From positions 347,501 through 411,500 of the forward strand of contig NZ_CP022985.1 of NCBI RefSeq assembly GCF_003425985.1: 64,000 bases of DNA. The letters run 5' to 3'. Of the stretch, positions 24,395-32,379 are shown one piece after another; position 1 is the stretch's first letter; every line of letters begins with the position of its first letter. The notes under the pieces are model-generated. The model was given only the letters and a program-made list of their open reading frames with translations. It had not been told where the DNA came from and ran no database searches. A program made the translations under genes and the position numbers. The DNA is from Mariniflexile sp. TRM1-10. Lineage in GTDB: Bacteria > Bacteroidota > Bacteroidia > Flavobacteriales > Flavobacteriaceae.

Positions 24395-25139
24395 GTTTTA
24401 TAGCTATTATTTTCTCAATTGCTTTTTTTAAGACCAAGTTAATTTCACTTTTATTTTTTGGCGGATTCCAAGTAAGATTTGATATAGAATCTGCTGATAC
24501 AACGATACAAAGTGCATTCAATTTATAAAATTCAGCAAAAGCATAAATAGAAGCACATTCCATATCAACATGCATGACCTCATTTTTTTGATAAAATAAA
24601 ACTAAAGATTCAGTTTCTCTGAACGGTGCATCTGTACTCCAACATATACTTTCTTTATAGTTTAATTCTTTTGCAAAAAATTCAAACCACTTCTCTTTTT
24701 TAGGTTGAAAAGAATCTTTATCCGAATATAAATAAGCAGACCCTGAAGTCGAAAATGCATTATTTACAATAAACACCTTTTCTTCAACTTCATCTTTTAA
24801 CAAGCCCGCTAAGCCTATAAAAATAAAATTCTCTACTCCAAAAGCCCTCAACTCTTCCATTAATCCTATTATGGCAGGAGCGCCATTACCAAACTCAGAA
24901 CAATAGACGTAATTTTCATCTAAAATATAATTCTGCCCGAATAATCCTTTTAGTTTCTTGCTGAAAATTCGTTGCTTTTTACTCAAAAGGAAACGGCTTA
25001 ACGATAATATTGCTGTTTTAGGTAAGGTTTCAAAATTGTAACTCTTGTTGCTTTTTTTCCATGCAACAATATCTAAAATATCAAGTATCGATTTTTCGTT
25101 ATAAAATGCTTTATTTCTTTTTAATTCGGTAAATTCCAT
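24384..25139 (-). CDS. Nucleoside phosphorylase-like protein
   Basis: The 251-residue product fits the PNP/UDP phosphorylase superfamily: FGNGAPAIIGLMEELRAFG (about residues 84-104, phosphate/ribose loop), IFIGLAGLLKDEV, and the ribose-binding block HVDMECASIYAFAEF (about 190-205), where the M-E pair contacts the nucleoside. STDAPFRETESL is the base-proximal region. It would cleave a nucleoside by phosphorolysis or hydrolysis. Being coupled (11-nt overlap) to a glycosyltransferase is unusual and may point to salvage of a nucleoside by-product of the nearby SAM-dependent enzymes (speculative). Confidence 0.82.
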   Translation of the reverse strand: MEFTELKRNKAFYNEKSILDILDIVAWKKSNKSYNFETLPKTAILSLSRFLLSKKQRIFSKKLKGLFGQNYILDENYVYCSEFGNGAPAIIGLMEELRAFGVENFIFIGLAGLLKDEVEEKVFIVNNAFSTSGSAYLYSDKDSFQPKKEKWFEFFAKELNYKESICWSTDAPFRETESLVLFYQKNEVMHVDMECASIYAFAEFYKLNALCIVVSADSISNLTWNPPKNKSEINLVLKKAIEKIIAIKHEA

Positions 25140-25195
25140 TGAAAATTACAATTTAACCTTTGTATATTGCAATGTAGCATTATTTTAATATTTAT

Positions 25196-25843
25196 ATGAA
25201 AGTTTTTGGCATAGGCCTCAATAAAACAGGCACAAAATCTCTTGCAAAAGCATTAACTATTCTAGGCTATAGGGATAGCCTTGCTTTAGATTGGGAGTTG
25301 CGATACACAAAATCTGAAAACAGATGGGAGTTGACAAAATTTTGGTCCGAAAATAATTTAGACCCCATTATTTCATTAGCTAAAACCAAAAACAATTTTG
25401 AAGATTGGCCATGGCCTTTGGTTTACAAGGACATGTATCAAGAATTTGATGATGCTAAATTTATTCTTACCATTAGGAAGTCTCCTGAAGTTTGGTACAA
25501 CAGCTTATGTAAACATGCCAAAACAATATCTGATAATAAGTTTGAAAAACTCATTTATGGATATTATATGCCTCATGATTTCAAAAAAGAACATATTGAC
25601 TTCTACAACAACCACAATAAGTCTGTTATCGATTTTTTCAATAAAAATGCGCCTGAAAAACTACTCGTTATGTGTTTTGAAGAAGGTGATGGCTGGGAGA
25701 AGCTATGTGGCTTTTTAAACCAAAAAACCAACAACTCTGAGTTTCCACACGTTAATGACTCCAATAGCCAAGAATTAATCTACAATAAGTACTTAATAAA
25801 AATGGTGCGTTTCTATAGAAGTCTTAGAAACCGTAGTAAGTAA
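25196..25843 (+). CDS. Sulfotransferase-family protein
   Basis: The 215-residue product opens MKVFGIGLNKTGTKSLAKAL, the 5'-phosphosulfate-binding loop of PAPS-dependent sulfotransferases, and has FILTIRKSPEVWYNSLCKH, the 3'-phosphate-binding Arg/Ser block. Length and motifs fit the Sulfotransfer_4-like subfamily. It would move sulfate from PAPS to a hydroxyl of a glycan or lipid. It is divergent from the nucleoside phosphorylase-like gene and ends just before a glycosyltransferase remnant on the other strand, so it belongs to the same surface-molecule region. Confidence 0.85.
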   Translation: MKVFGIGLNKTGTKSLAKALTILGYRDSLALDWELRYTKSENRWELTKFWSENNLDPIISLAKTKNNFEDWPWPLVYKDMYQEFDDAKFILTIRKSPEVWYNSLCKHAKTISDNKFEKLIYGYYMPHDFKKEHIDFYNNHNKSVIDFFNKNAPEKLLVMCFEEGDGWEKLCGFLNQKTNNSEFPHVNDSNSQELIYNKYLIKMVRFYRSLRNRSK

Positions 25844-25846
25844 TTT

Positions 25847-26041
25847 TCAATTTGATCTCCTTTCTAAAATCTCAAAAACTGATTTTATCTCTTCTCCAAT
25901 AGCCCGAAAAGAAAGTTTCCTTTCAAACTGCTCCAAAACTTTTTGATGCATTTCAGTTTTATCACTACTTACTGCCTTTTTTAAGCTTTCAAACAACTCA
26001 TCCTCTCTATTTGGTGTAAACAAAAATATACTTAAAATCCC
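25847..26041 (-). pseudogene. C-terminal remnant of a glycosyltransferase
   Basis: On the minus strand an open stretch of about 64 codons, bounded upstream by an in-frame stop and without a suitable start, reads SIFLFTPNREDELFESLKKA followed by a helical tail with FERKLSFRAIGEEI and ends at TGA (25847-25849). This is the pattern of the last helices of a GT4 glycosyltransferase (the PxNxExL block after the sugar site). The rest of the gene is missing, replaced by the carB terminator region. It shows past gene loss at this end of the cluster. Confidence 0.6.
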
Positions 26042-26050
26042 TTAAAAGAA

Positions 26051-26078
26051 AGAGGCTAACCTTTTTAGATTAGCCTCT
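26051..26078 (-). terminator. Terminator after carB
   Basis: AGAGGCTAA (26051-26059) and TTAGCCTCT (26070-26078) form a 9-bp stem with a 10-nt loop; on the minus strand it is followed by TTCTTTT. It lies just downstream of the carB stop. Confidence 0.75.
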
Positions 26079-26085
26079 TCTATTT

Positions 26086-28938
26086 CTATTTATTAAGATA
26101 CATCTTTCTTCGAGAGTATAGCTCATAAAACTCATCGTCCTTTAAGCTATCTATAAACAAAATGCTTTCACCTGTACTTTTCATTTCAGGCCCTAACTTC
26201 TTATTCACATTATGGAACTTGTTGAATGAGAACACAGGCTGCTTAATGGCATACCCTGTTAGCTGCGGATTAAAGTTAAAATCTTTCACTTTCTTATCTC
26301 CCAACATCACTTTAGTCGCATAGTTAACATAAGGCTCACCATACGCTTTGGCTATAAATGGCACGGTACGGGATGCCCTTGGGTTCGCTTCAATAATGTA
26401 GACAATATCCTCTTTAATAGCAAACTGGATGTTTATTAAACCAACCGTATTAAGTGCTAAAGCAATTTTTTTAGTATGGTCTTTAATTTGCTGCATTACA
26501 AACTCGCCTAAGTTAAATGGAGGTAAGGTAGAATTACTATCGCCCGAGTGAATACCACAAGGCTCAATATGCTCCATAATACCTATGATATAAACATCTT
26601 CACCATCGCAAATCGCATCGGCTTCCGCTTCAATAGCGCCATCTAAATAATGGTCTAGAAGCAGTTGGTTTCCTGGCATCTGACTTAATAGATCAACCAC
26701 ATGTTTCTCAAGCTCTTCTTTATTGATTACTATCTTCATGCCTTGTCCACCAAGTACATAAGAAGGGCGAACTAAAATGGGGAAATCCAACACATCGGCA
26801 ATGGCAGCAGCTTCATCTGCCGTAGTAGCAATATCAAACTCAGGATACGGTATGTTATTTTCTTTTAATAAGTTTGAAAAATGTCCTCTATCTTCGGCTA
26901 AATCAAGCGATTCATAACTCGTTCCTATAATTTTAATGCCATATTTGGTTAGCTTTTCGGCAAGTTTCAATGCGGTTTGTCCACCTAACTGAACGATAAC
27001 ACCTTCTGGTTTTTCATGCTTAATAATATCATAGATATGTTCCCAAAAAACAGGCTCAAAATATAATTTATCGGCGGTGTCAAAATCAGTTGAAACCGTT
27101 TCGGGATTACAGTTAATCATAATGGTTTCGTAACCACACTCGGCAGCAGCCAAAACCCCATGCACGCAACAGTAATCGAACTCAATACCCTGCCCTATTC
27201 GGTTTGGACCGGAACCCAAAACAATGACTTTCTTCTTATCCGTAACAATACTTTCATTATCTGCATAGCGTCTGCCATCGGCAGTTTCCATATCACTTTC
27301 AAAGGTTGAATAATAATAGGGGGTTTTCGCTTTAAATTCGGCGGCACAAGTATCTACTAATTTATAAACTCTATTGACACCAAATTCTTCACGCTTACTG
27401 TAAACCTGACTTTCCAAACAACCCAACATATGAGCAATTTGTCTGTCTCCATAACCTTTTTGCTTCGCTTCAAGCAATAAGTCTTTTTGAATGGTATCAA
27501 TTTTATAAGTAGAAATTTCTTTTTGAAGCAAGTACAATTCCTCATATTGCTTTAAAAACCACATGTCTATTTTTGTAATCTCATGAATTCTACTTAACGG
27601 AATTCCCATAGCAATGGCATCGTAAATAATAAACACACGATCCCAAGAAGCATAGGTTAGTTTTTCTATAATTTGATCGTAATTTTTATTCTCTTTTCCA
27701 TCGGCACCCAATCCATTTCTCTTAATTTCAAGCGATTGCGTTGCCTTATGAAGTGCTTCTTGAAACGAACGCCCAATCCCCATAACTTCTCCAACAGATT
27801 TCATTTGAAGACCTAAAGTTCTATCAGACCCTTCAAATTTATCGAAATTCCAACGTGGTATTTTTACAATAACATAATCTAAAGTCGGCTCAAATAATGC
27901 CGAAGTAGATTTTGTAATTTGGTTTTGTAATTCATCAAGATGGTATCCAATGGCTAATTTAGCCGCAATTTTCGCAATAGGATATCCCGTTGCTTTACTT
28001 GCCAATGCTGATGAGCGCGACACACGTGGGTTGATTTCTATGGCAATAATATCTTCGTTTTCATCTGGACTCACAGCAAATTGCACGTTACAACCACCTG
28101 CAAAGTCACCTATACTACGCATCATGTGAATTGCCATATCTCGCATACGTTGATACGTTCTATCACTCAATGTCATTGCTGGTGCAACGGTAATGGAATC
28201 TCCAGTATGAATCCCCATCGGATCCATATTTTCGATAGAACAGATGATTACTACGTTATCGTTTGAATCCCTAAGTAATTCCAACTCGTATTCTTTCCAA
28301 CCTATCAATGCTTTATCAATCATAACCTCATGGATAGGAGAAATCTCTAATCCACGCGTTAATAATTCGTCAAAATCTTCTTCTTTATATACAAAAGAAG
28401 CTCCTGCGCCACCCAAAGTAAAAGAGGCTCTAATAACTAATGGAAAACCAAACTCTTGCGCAATCTCTTTTCCTTTTAAGTAAGAAGTTGCAGTAGCTTG
28501 AGGTGCCATAGGGATGCCGATTTTAAGCATTAATTCCCTAAACTTTTCTCTATCTTCGGTAATATTAATAGCATCAATATCGACACCAATAATATCGACA
28601 TTAAAATCTTTCCAAATACCTTTTTCATCTGCCTCGATACATAAATTTAATGCCGTTTGTCCTCCCATTGTTGGCAAAACAGCATCTATTTGTGGATGAT
28701 CTTTTAAAATTTTAATTATTGATTTGGTTGTAAGAGGCAACAAGTATACATGATCTGCCATCGAAGGGTCGGTCATGATCGTTGCTGGGTTCGAATTAAT
28801 TAAAATCGTTTCAATTCCATCTTCTCTTAACGATCGTAAAGCTTGTGTTCCCGAATAATCAAACTCACATGCTTGCCCTATAACGATAGGTCCAGATCCA
28901 ATAATTAGAATAGATTTAAGTTTTGAATTTTTTGGCAT
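26086..28938 (-). CDS. carB: Carbamoyl-phosphate synthase large chain
   Basis: The 950-residue protein combines two ATP-grasp halves: GSGPIVIGQACEFDYSGTQA opens the first (carboxyphosphate) and GSGPNRIGQGIEFDYCCVHG the second (carbamoyl phosphate), each with an ATP-grasp core. It makes carbamoyl phosphate from bicarbonate, ammonia (from the CarA glutaminase) and 2 ATP, for pyrimidines and arginine. Classical CarB is about 1070 residues; here the sequence stops after the second ATP-grasp unit (ending SRRKMYLNK), so the C-terminal MGS-like allosteric domain is absent. CarA is not in the window. A terminator follows; a -7 box precedes it. Confidence 0.96.
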   Translation of the reverse strand: MPKNSKLKSILIIGSGPIVIGQACEFDYSGTQALRSLREDGIETILINSNPATIMTDPSMADHVYLLPLTTKSIIKILKDHPQIDAVLPTMGGQTALNLCIEADEKGIWKDFNVDIIGVDIDAINITEDREKFRELMLKIGIPMAPQATATSYLKGKEIAQEFGFPLVIRASFTLGGAGASFVYKEEDFDELLTRGLEISPIHEVMIDKALIGWKEYELELLRDSNDNVVIICSIENMDPMGIHTGDSITVAPAMTLSDRTYQRMRDMAIHMMRSIGDFAGGCNVQFAVSPDENEDIIAIEINPRVSRSSALASKATGYPIAKIAAKLAIGYHLDELQNQITKSTSALFEPTLDYVIVKIPRWNFDKFEGSDRTLGLQMKSVGEVMGIGRSFQEALHKATQSLEIKRNGLGADGKENKNYDQIIEKLTYASWDRVFIIYDAIAMGIPLSRIHEITKIDMWFLKQYEELYLLQKEISTYKIDTIQKDLLLEAKQKGYGDRQIAHMLGCLESQVYSKREEFGVNRVYKLVDTCAAEFKAKTPYYYSTFESDMETADGRRYADNESIVTDKKKVIVLGSGPNRIGQGIEFDYCCVHGVLAAAECGYETIMINCNPETVSTDFDTADKLYFEPVFWEHIYDIIKHEKPEGVIVQLGGQTALKLAEKLTKYGIKIIGTSYESLDLAEDRGHFSNLLKENNIPYPEFDIATTADEAAAIADVLDFPILVRPSYVLGGQGMKIVINKEELEKHVVDLLSQMPGNQLLLDHYLDGAIEAEADAICDGEDVYIIGIMEHIEPCGIHSGDSNSTLPPFNLGEFVMQQIKDHTKKIALALNTVGLINIQFAIKEDIVYIIEANPRASRTVPFIAKAYGEPYVNYATKVMLGDKKVKDFNFNPQLTGYAIKQPVFSFNKFHNVNKKLGPEMKSTGESILFIDSLKDDEFYELYSRRKMYLNK

Positions 28939-28972
28939 TTTTACTGTTTAAATAGTGTTTTTTAATAAGTTA

Positions 28973-28980
28973 CAAAAATA
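28973..28980 (-). promoter_or_regulatory. Promoter -7 box for carB
   Basis: On the minus strand 28980-28973 reads TATTTTTG, an exact TAnnTTTG match, 35 nt upstream of the carB start and just past the rpmH terminator. Confidence 0.5.
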
Positions 28981-28998
28981 GGCATTAACAGATATAAA

Positions 28999-29028
28999 AA
29001 AAGGCATTACACTTAAGTAATACCTTTT
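28999..29028 (-). terminator. Terminator after rpmH
   Basis: Arms AAAAGGCATTAC and GTAATACCTTTT pair with a single mismatch around ACTTAA; on the minus strand a run of seven T follows the stem. It separates rpmH from carB. Confidence 0.75.
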
Positions 29029-29051
29029 AAATATCAACAATTGTTAATCAT

Positions 29052-29213
29052 TTATTTTTTATGTCTCGATTCAGATGATACAGATAATTTCTTTCTACCC
29101 TTAGCTCTTCTACGAGCAAGTACTTTTCTTCCATTAGCAGAAGCCATTCTTTCTCTAAAACCGTGTTTGTTTCTTCTTTTTCTTTTCGATGGCTGAAATG
29201 TTCTTTTACTCAT
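29052..29213 (-). CDS. rpmH: 50S ribosomal protein L34
   Basis: The 53-codon minus-strand ORF reads [20 protein letters not shown] and continues with [20 protein letters not shown], the near-invariant L34 sequence, ending SESRHKK. L34 is a small basic protein of the large ribosomal subunit. It is monocistronic here, with a canonical promoter (29283-29313) and a terminator (28999-29028); the dnaA/rnpA neighbours common in other phyla are absent. Confidence 0.97.
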   Translation of the reverse strand: MSKRTFQPSKRKRRNKHGFRERMASANGRKVLARRRAKGRKKLSVSSESRHKK

Positions 29214-29282
29214 TATCTTATATCTTTAAAATCTGAATTGTACTTTATTATTTATAATTTTGGCTTTCTCCAAAACTGAGCG

Positions 29283-29313
29283 CAAATATACAAAGAGTTT
29301 TTACTTTGGCAAA
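29283..29313 (-). promoter_or_regulatory. Canonical Bacteroidetes promoter of rpmH
   Basis: On the minus strand TTTG (29313-29310) is followed after 19 nt by TATATTTG (29290-29283), matching the TTTG-N19-TAnnTTTG consensus for the primary sigma factor. It gives a leader of roughly 60-70 nt. Confidence 0.8.
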
Positions 29314-29506
29314 TCTTATTTTAAAAATATTTTTAATTATTTTTTTTGAATTAAATAGCATAATAAAGGCTTTATTTATTTGGGTTGAACATCGCTTTTT
29401 TGTTAAATATCTATGGATTGATTTTGATAAAAATTTAGTTTCTTTGCATTGTATAATTGAATCAGGCACCCAAAAATGTCTGCAACAACAACTCAAACTA
29501 TAAAAA

Positions 29507-30082
29507 ATGTACAATAAAATTATAAAACTTATCATAGCTGCTGGTATCATAGCCTTTGCCGTTTATCAATTTACTGAAGGAAATATAGGTAATGGTATTA
29601 TGTTTATACTGCTTTCTTTAATTTTTGTTTTTCTTTATTTTAAAAACGAGTTTATTTTATTGGCATTTTTAAGATTGCGTAAACAAGATTTTGAAGGTGC
29701 TAAAAAATGGTTAGATAAAATTAAAAATCCTGAAACTGCTTTAGTTACCAAACAACAAGGGTATTATAATTATTTACATGGTTTGATGGTTTCCCAAACG
29801 AATATGAACGAAGCTGAAAAATATTTTAAGAAAGCGATAGCTTTAGGATTATCCATGAATCACGATTTGGCTATGGCAAAATTAAATTTATCGGGCATTG
29901 CTTTTTCCAAACGCAGAAAACTAGAAGCCGAAAAATTACTTTCTGAAGCACAAAAATTGGACAAACAAGGGATGTTGACCGATCAAATAAAAATGATGAA
30001 GGAAAATATGAAGCGTGCCCAAATGCCTAACCAACATTTTGGTGCTGGTGGCTCTATTAGATCTCAGAAAAGAAGAAGTTAA
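29507..30082 (+). CDS. Membrane protein with TPR-like helices
   Basis: The 191-residue product has two N-terminal membrane helices (about residues 7-24 and 28-48) and a cytoplasmic helical region with TPR-like units (LRKQDFEGAKKWLDKI, NMNEAEKYFKKAIALG, RRKLEAEKLLSEAQKL). The tail is Gly/Arg-rich (FGAGGSIRSQKRRS). Homologues in flavobacteria are annotated as DUF2892/TPR proteins with no known role. Its stop is one nucleotide from the convergent transglycosylase stop. The 29214-29506 interval contains the rpmH promoter and otherwise AT-rich sequence. Confidence 0.8.
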   Translation: MYNKIIKLIIAAGIIAFAVYQFTEGNIGNGIMFILLSLIFVFLYFKNEFILLAFLRLRKQDFEGAKKWLDKIKNPETALVTKQQGYYNYLHGLMVSQTNMNEAEKYFKKAIALGLSMNHDLAMAKLNLSGIAFSKRRKLEAEKLLSEAQKLDKQGMLTDQIKMMKENMKRAQMPNQHFGAGGSIRSQKRRS

Positions 30083-30083
30083 T

Positions 30084-31013
30084 CTAATTAACTCCGGTAT
30101 AATATCCTTTCTCAGGAATTTCAATCGTATAACTTTTACCAGATTTATTAATAAGCTTTGGTTCTCTTAACCATGGGTTATGAATTTTAAGGATCTTATA
30201 ATTGATTCCGTATCGTTCCGCAAACTTTGTAAAATCGGTTATCTCTGTATTAACTTCAACTTTATAAGTAGGTACATTGCTATATAAATCTTTTTCCCTA
30301 AAATTAAAACCATACTTTACGGGGTTGGTTAAAATCTCTTTTAGTGCTACTATTCTAAACACATAGCGCCCTGTTTCTTCTCCTAATAACAAATCGTAAT
30401 AATTGCTAACATTCTGTTCCTTTAAATACTTTGCAATACCTGAGTTACCTGCATTGTACGCAGCAGCAGCCAATGTCCACGAGCCTAATTCTTTTTTAGA
30501 TTTTAATAAGTATTCACAAGCCACTTCGGTGGATTTTTCTAAATGATAGCGTTCATCTATATTATCATTAATCTCTAACCCATTTTCCCTTCCTGTAGCT
30601 GGCATAATTTGCCAAACGCCCCTAGCTCCTGCTGGCGAAACAGCGTTTGTCAAACCACTTTCTATAACTGCTAAATACTTAAAATCGTCCGGAACACCAT
30701 GTTTTGCCAAAATAGGTTCTATAATTGGAAAATATTTTTTGGCACGTTTAAACATTAACAACCCATTTGATTGCCAATAGGTATTAACCAATAGTTCTTT
30801 ATCCATGCGTTCTAAGATATCTGGGCTTTTAAGTGGCATGGGTTCTCCTGCAAAATCTAAATTGCTAGGTACTTGAAGCGCATAAACATTATAATCGTTT
30901 ATAAGCCTTTTTTCAAAATTTTCATCAGTGGGCGCCTCTTGCAGGGCATAAACAAATAATGCACATAAACTTAATAATCCCACAAACGCCAATATTTTCT
31001 GTATAGTCTTCAT
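30084..31013 (-). CDS. Membrane-bound lytic transglycosylase (MltD/Slt-like)
   Basis: The 309-residue product has an N-terminal signal/anchor (about 8-25) and an SLT domain at about 100-230: LAVIESGLTNAVSPAGARGV contains the catalytic Glu, WQIMPATGRENG and LAAAAYNAGNSGI complete the fold. The C-terminal part (about 240-300; YKVEVNTEITDFTKFAERYG and HNPWLREP) resembles a degenerate LysM domain. It cleaves the MurNAc-GlcNAc bond in peptidoglycan, leaving anhydro-muropeptides. It follows the hydrolase gene by 35 nt, likely one transcript. Confidence 0.9.
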   Translation of the reverse strand: MKTIQKILAFVGLLSLCALFVYALQEAPTDENFEKRLINDYNVYALQVPSNLDFAGEPMPLKSPDILERMDKELLVNTYWQSNGLLMFKRAKKYFPIIEPILAKHGVPDDFKYLAVIESGLTNAVSPAGARGVWQIMPATGRENGLEINDNIDERYHLEKSTEVACEYLLKSKKELGSWTLAAAAYNAGNSGIAKYLKEQNVSNYYDLLLGEETGRYVFRIVALKEILTNPVKYGFNFREKDLYSNVPTYKVEVNTEITDFTKFAERYGINYKILKIHNPWLREPKLINKSGKSYTIEIPEKGYYTGVN

Positions 31014-31048
31014 TTTTAAAAAGTTTTATTTAAAGATAACTATTATGT

Positions 31049-31714
31049 TTAATTCTCTAAAATTATCCTTGGTAAATTTTGGTTAAACCATCTATGTTTA
31101 TTAATAATCATGATATGTGTCCCACCTTTTATTGTAATACAATTGGAAATATTTTTTATGGGAAATACCGTGTCATGGTCTCCATGAATGTGAACAATAT
31201 CTGCAAGACAGGTTTCTTGATTCCAACAAACCATCTCTTTTATTGCCCAACTTAAATAGTTACTATCATTTACCGATAAATATTTTTTATATAACTCCAA
31301 CCGCTTAGTAATATTGTTACCAAACGCATACTTAGCAAAAAGTTCAATATTACTCACCAACTGTACTGGCAACAATTTATATGCCATGGTTGTTTTGGCC
31401 AGTACCATTTTTTTTGGTAACTCGTGCATAGATTTAACACTGGATACTATAATAAGCTTTCTAACGGTTAAATGTTTACTCATTTCCTGCACTAAAACAC
31501 CCCCAAAAGACACACCAACTAGCACAATATTTTCATGCGCTATATGCCTGGTCATTCTTAGAGCATAGGCACTAATAGACTCATTTTTTAAAGGTAAAAC
31601 CCATTCCAAGCAGTGCATCTCAAATTGGTTTTCCGGCAATTTAATATATTCAAAAATTTTAGGGCTTGCCGCCATTCCTGGCATCAAATAAACGTGTATT
31701 ATCTCTTCACTCAT
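31049..31714 (-). CDS. Alpha/beta-hydrolase
   Basis: The start at 31714 (MSEEIIHVYLMPG) is preferred over an ATG three codons earlier. The 221-residue product has the nucleophile elbow GVSFGG (about residue 81), a candidate acid in HGDHDTVFP (about 180) and a terminal histidine in GGTHIMI (about 200), i.e. a complete Ser-Asp-His triad. It lacks a signal peptide and so is cytoplasmic. Substrate unknown; small acyl esters are typical. Adjacent to the lytic transglycosylase on the same strand. Confidence 0.82.
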   Translation of the reverse strand: MSEEIIHVYLMPGMAASPKIFEYIKLPENQFEMHCLEWVLPLKNESISAYALRMTRHIAHENIVLVGVSFGGVLVQEMSKHLTVRKLIIVSSVKSMHELPKKMVLAKTTMAYKLLPVQLVSNIELFAKYAFGNNITKRLELYKKYLSVNDSNYLSWAIKEMVCWNQETCLADIVHIHGDHDTVFPIKNISNCITIKGGTHIMIINKHRWFNQNLPRIILEN

Positions 31715-31813
31715 ACATTTCAATATAAAAATAAAAACACCAAATAACCTCTAATAGTTTATTTCATAAGGCATTAAACCTGTTTTTTACTTTTTATTAA
31801 CAATTATTTTTCG

Positions 31814-31821
31814 TATTTTTG
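31814..31821 (+). promoter_or_regulatory. Promoter -7 box upstream of acetyltransferase-like gene
   Basis: TATTTTTG is an exact TAnnTTTG match 63 nt upstream of the ATG at 31885. No clear TTG lies at the -33 position. Confidence 0.45.
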
Positions 31822-31884
31822 CAAAACAAAGTTATGTAATAGTGCCCACTATTTAAAGTTTCCTGAAAATTAAAAATACTCGCC

Positions 31885-32181
31885 ATGATTGATGTTGCAG
31901 ATTTAGTTGATAATGATTTTTTACGCCAATACGAACTAAAAATCGACAACCATTTAGCTAAAATTGAATACTCCCTACAAGAACGAAAGATTTTTTTAAC
32001 AAAACTTATTATTCCTGAAGAAATTAACAATGAAACCTTTAGCGAAGAGTTTTTGACTGCTGTTTTTGAACAAATTGAAGAACGCAACTTAAGCGTTGTT
32101 CCCACCAGTCCTGAAATCGCTAAGTTTGTAAGAAGCAACCGAAAATACAAACGTATGCTTCCTGTGGGAGTTAGGATATAG
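31885..32181 (+). CDS. Small GNAT-like (Acetyltransf_CG type) protein with degenerate CoA loop
   Basis: The 98-residue product matches the short YjdJ/Acetyltransf_CG proteins in length and in KIEYSLQERKIFLTKLIIPE and LSVVPTSPEIAKFVRSNRKY. In the family the segment between the beta4 strand and the helix carries a G-x-G-x-A pyrophosphate loop; here it reads INNETFSEEF, with no glycines. It may therefore no longer bind acetyl-CoA in the usual way. Monocistronic, 198 nt before the convergent mtaB stop. Confidence 0.7.
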   Translation: MIDVADLVDNDFLRQYELKIDNHLAKIEYSLQERKIFLTKLIIPEEINNETFSEEFLTAVFEQIEERNLSVVPTSPEIAKFVRSNRKYKRMLPVGVRI

Positions 32182-32379
32182 TACCATAATTGCTTTTAAA
32201 AACACCTTTCAAAATGGAGTTGGTAGCGGAAGTGCATACGATTCTGATCATAAAAACATCTAGAATCTTAAGTAAAGTGACGCTCTAATGGCTAAATTTA
32301 AACTGACCACCAAAAAATTCATTGGTCTCCCTCCATCAATAGTTGAAACTATACACCTTCGGTACTAGGCTTTTAGTTC

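Noticed and set aside
29214..29506. rpmH region as a chromosomal origin
   Set aside because: rpmH is often near oriC in other phyla, but no dnaA, rnpA, gidA or DnaA-box cluster is visible here.
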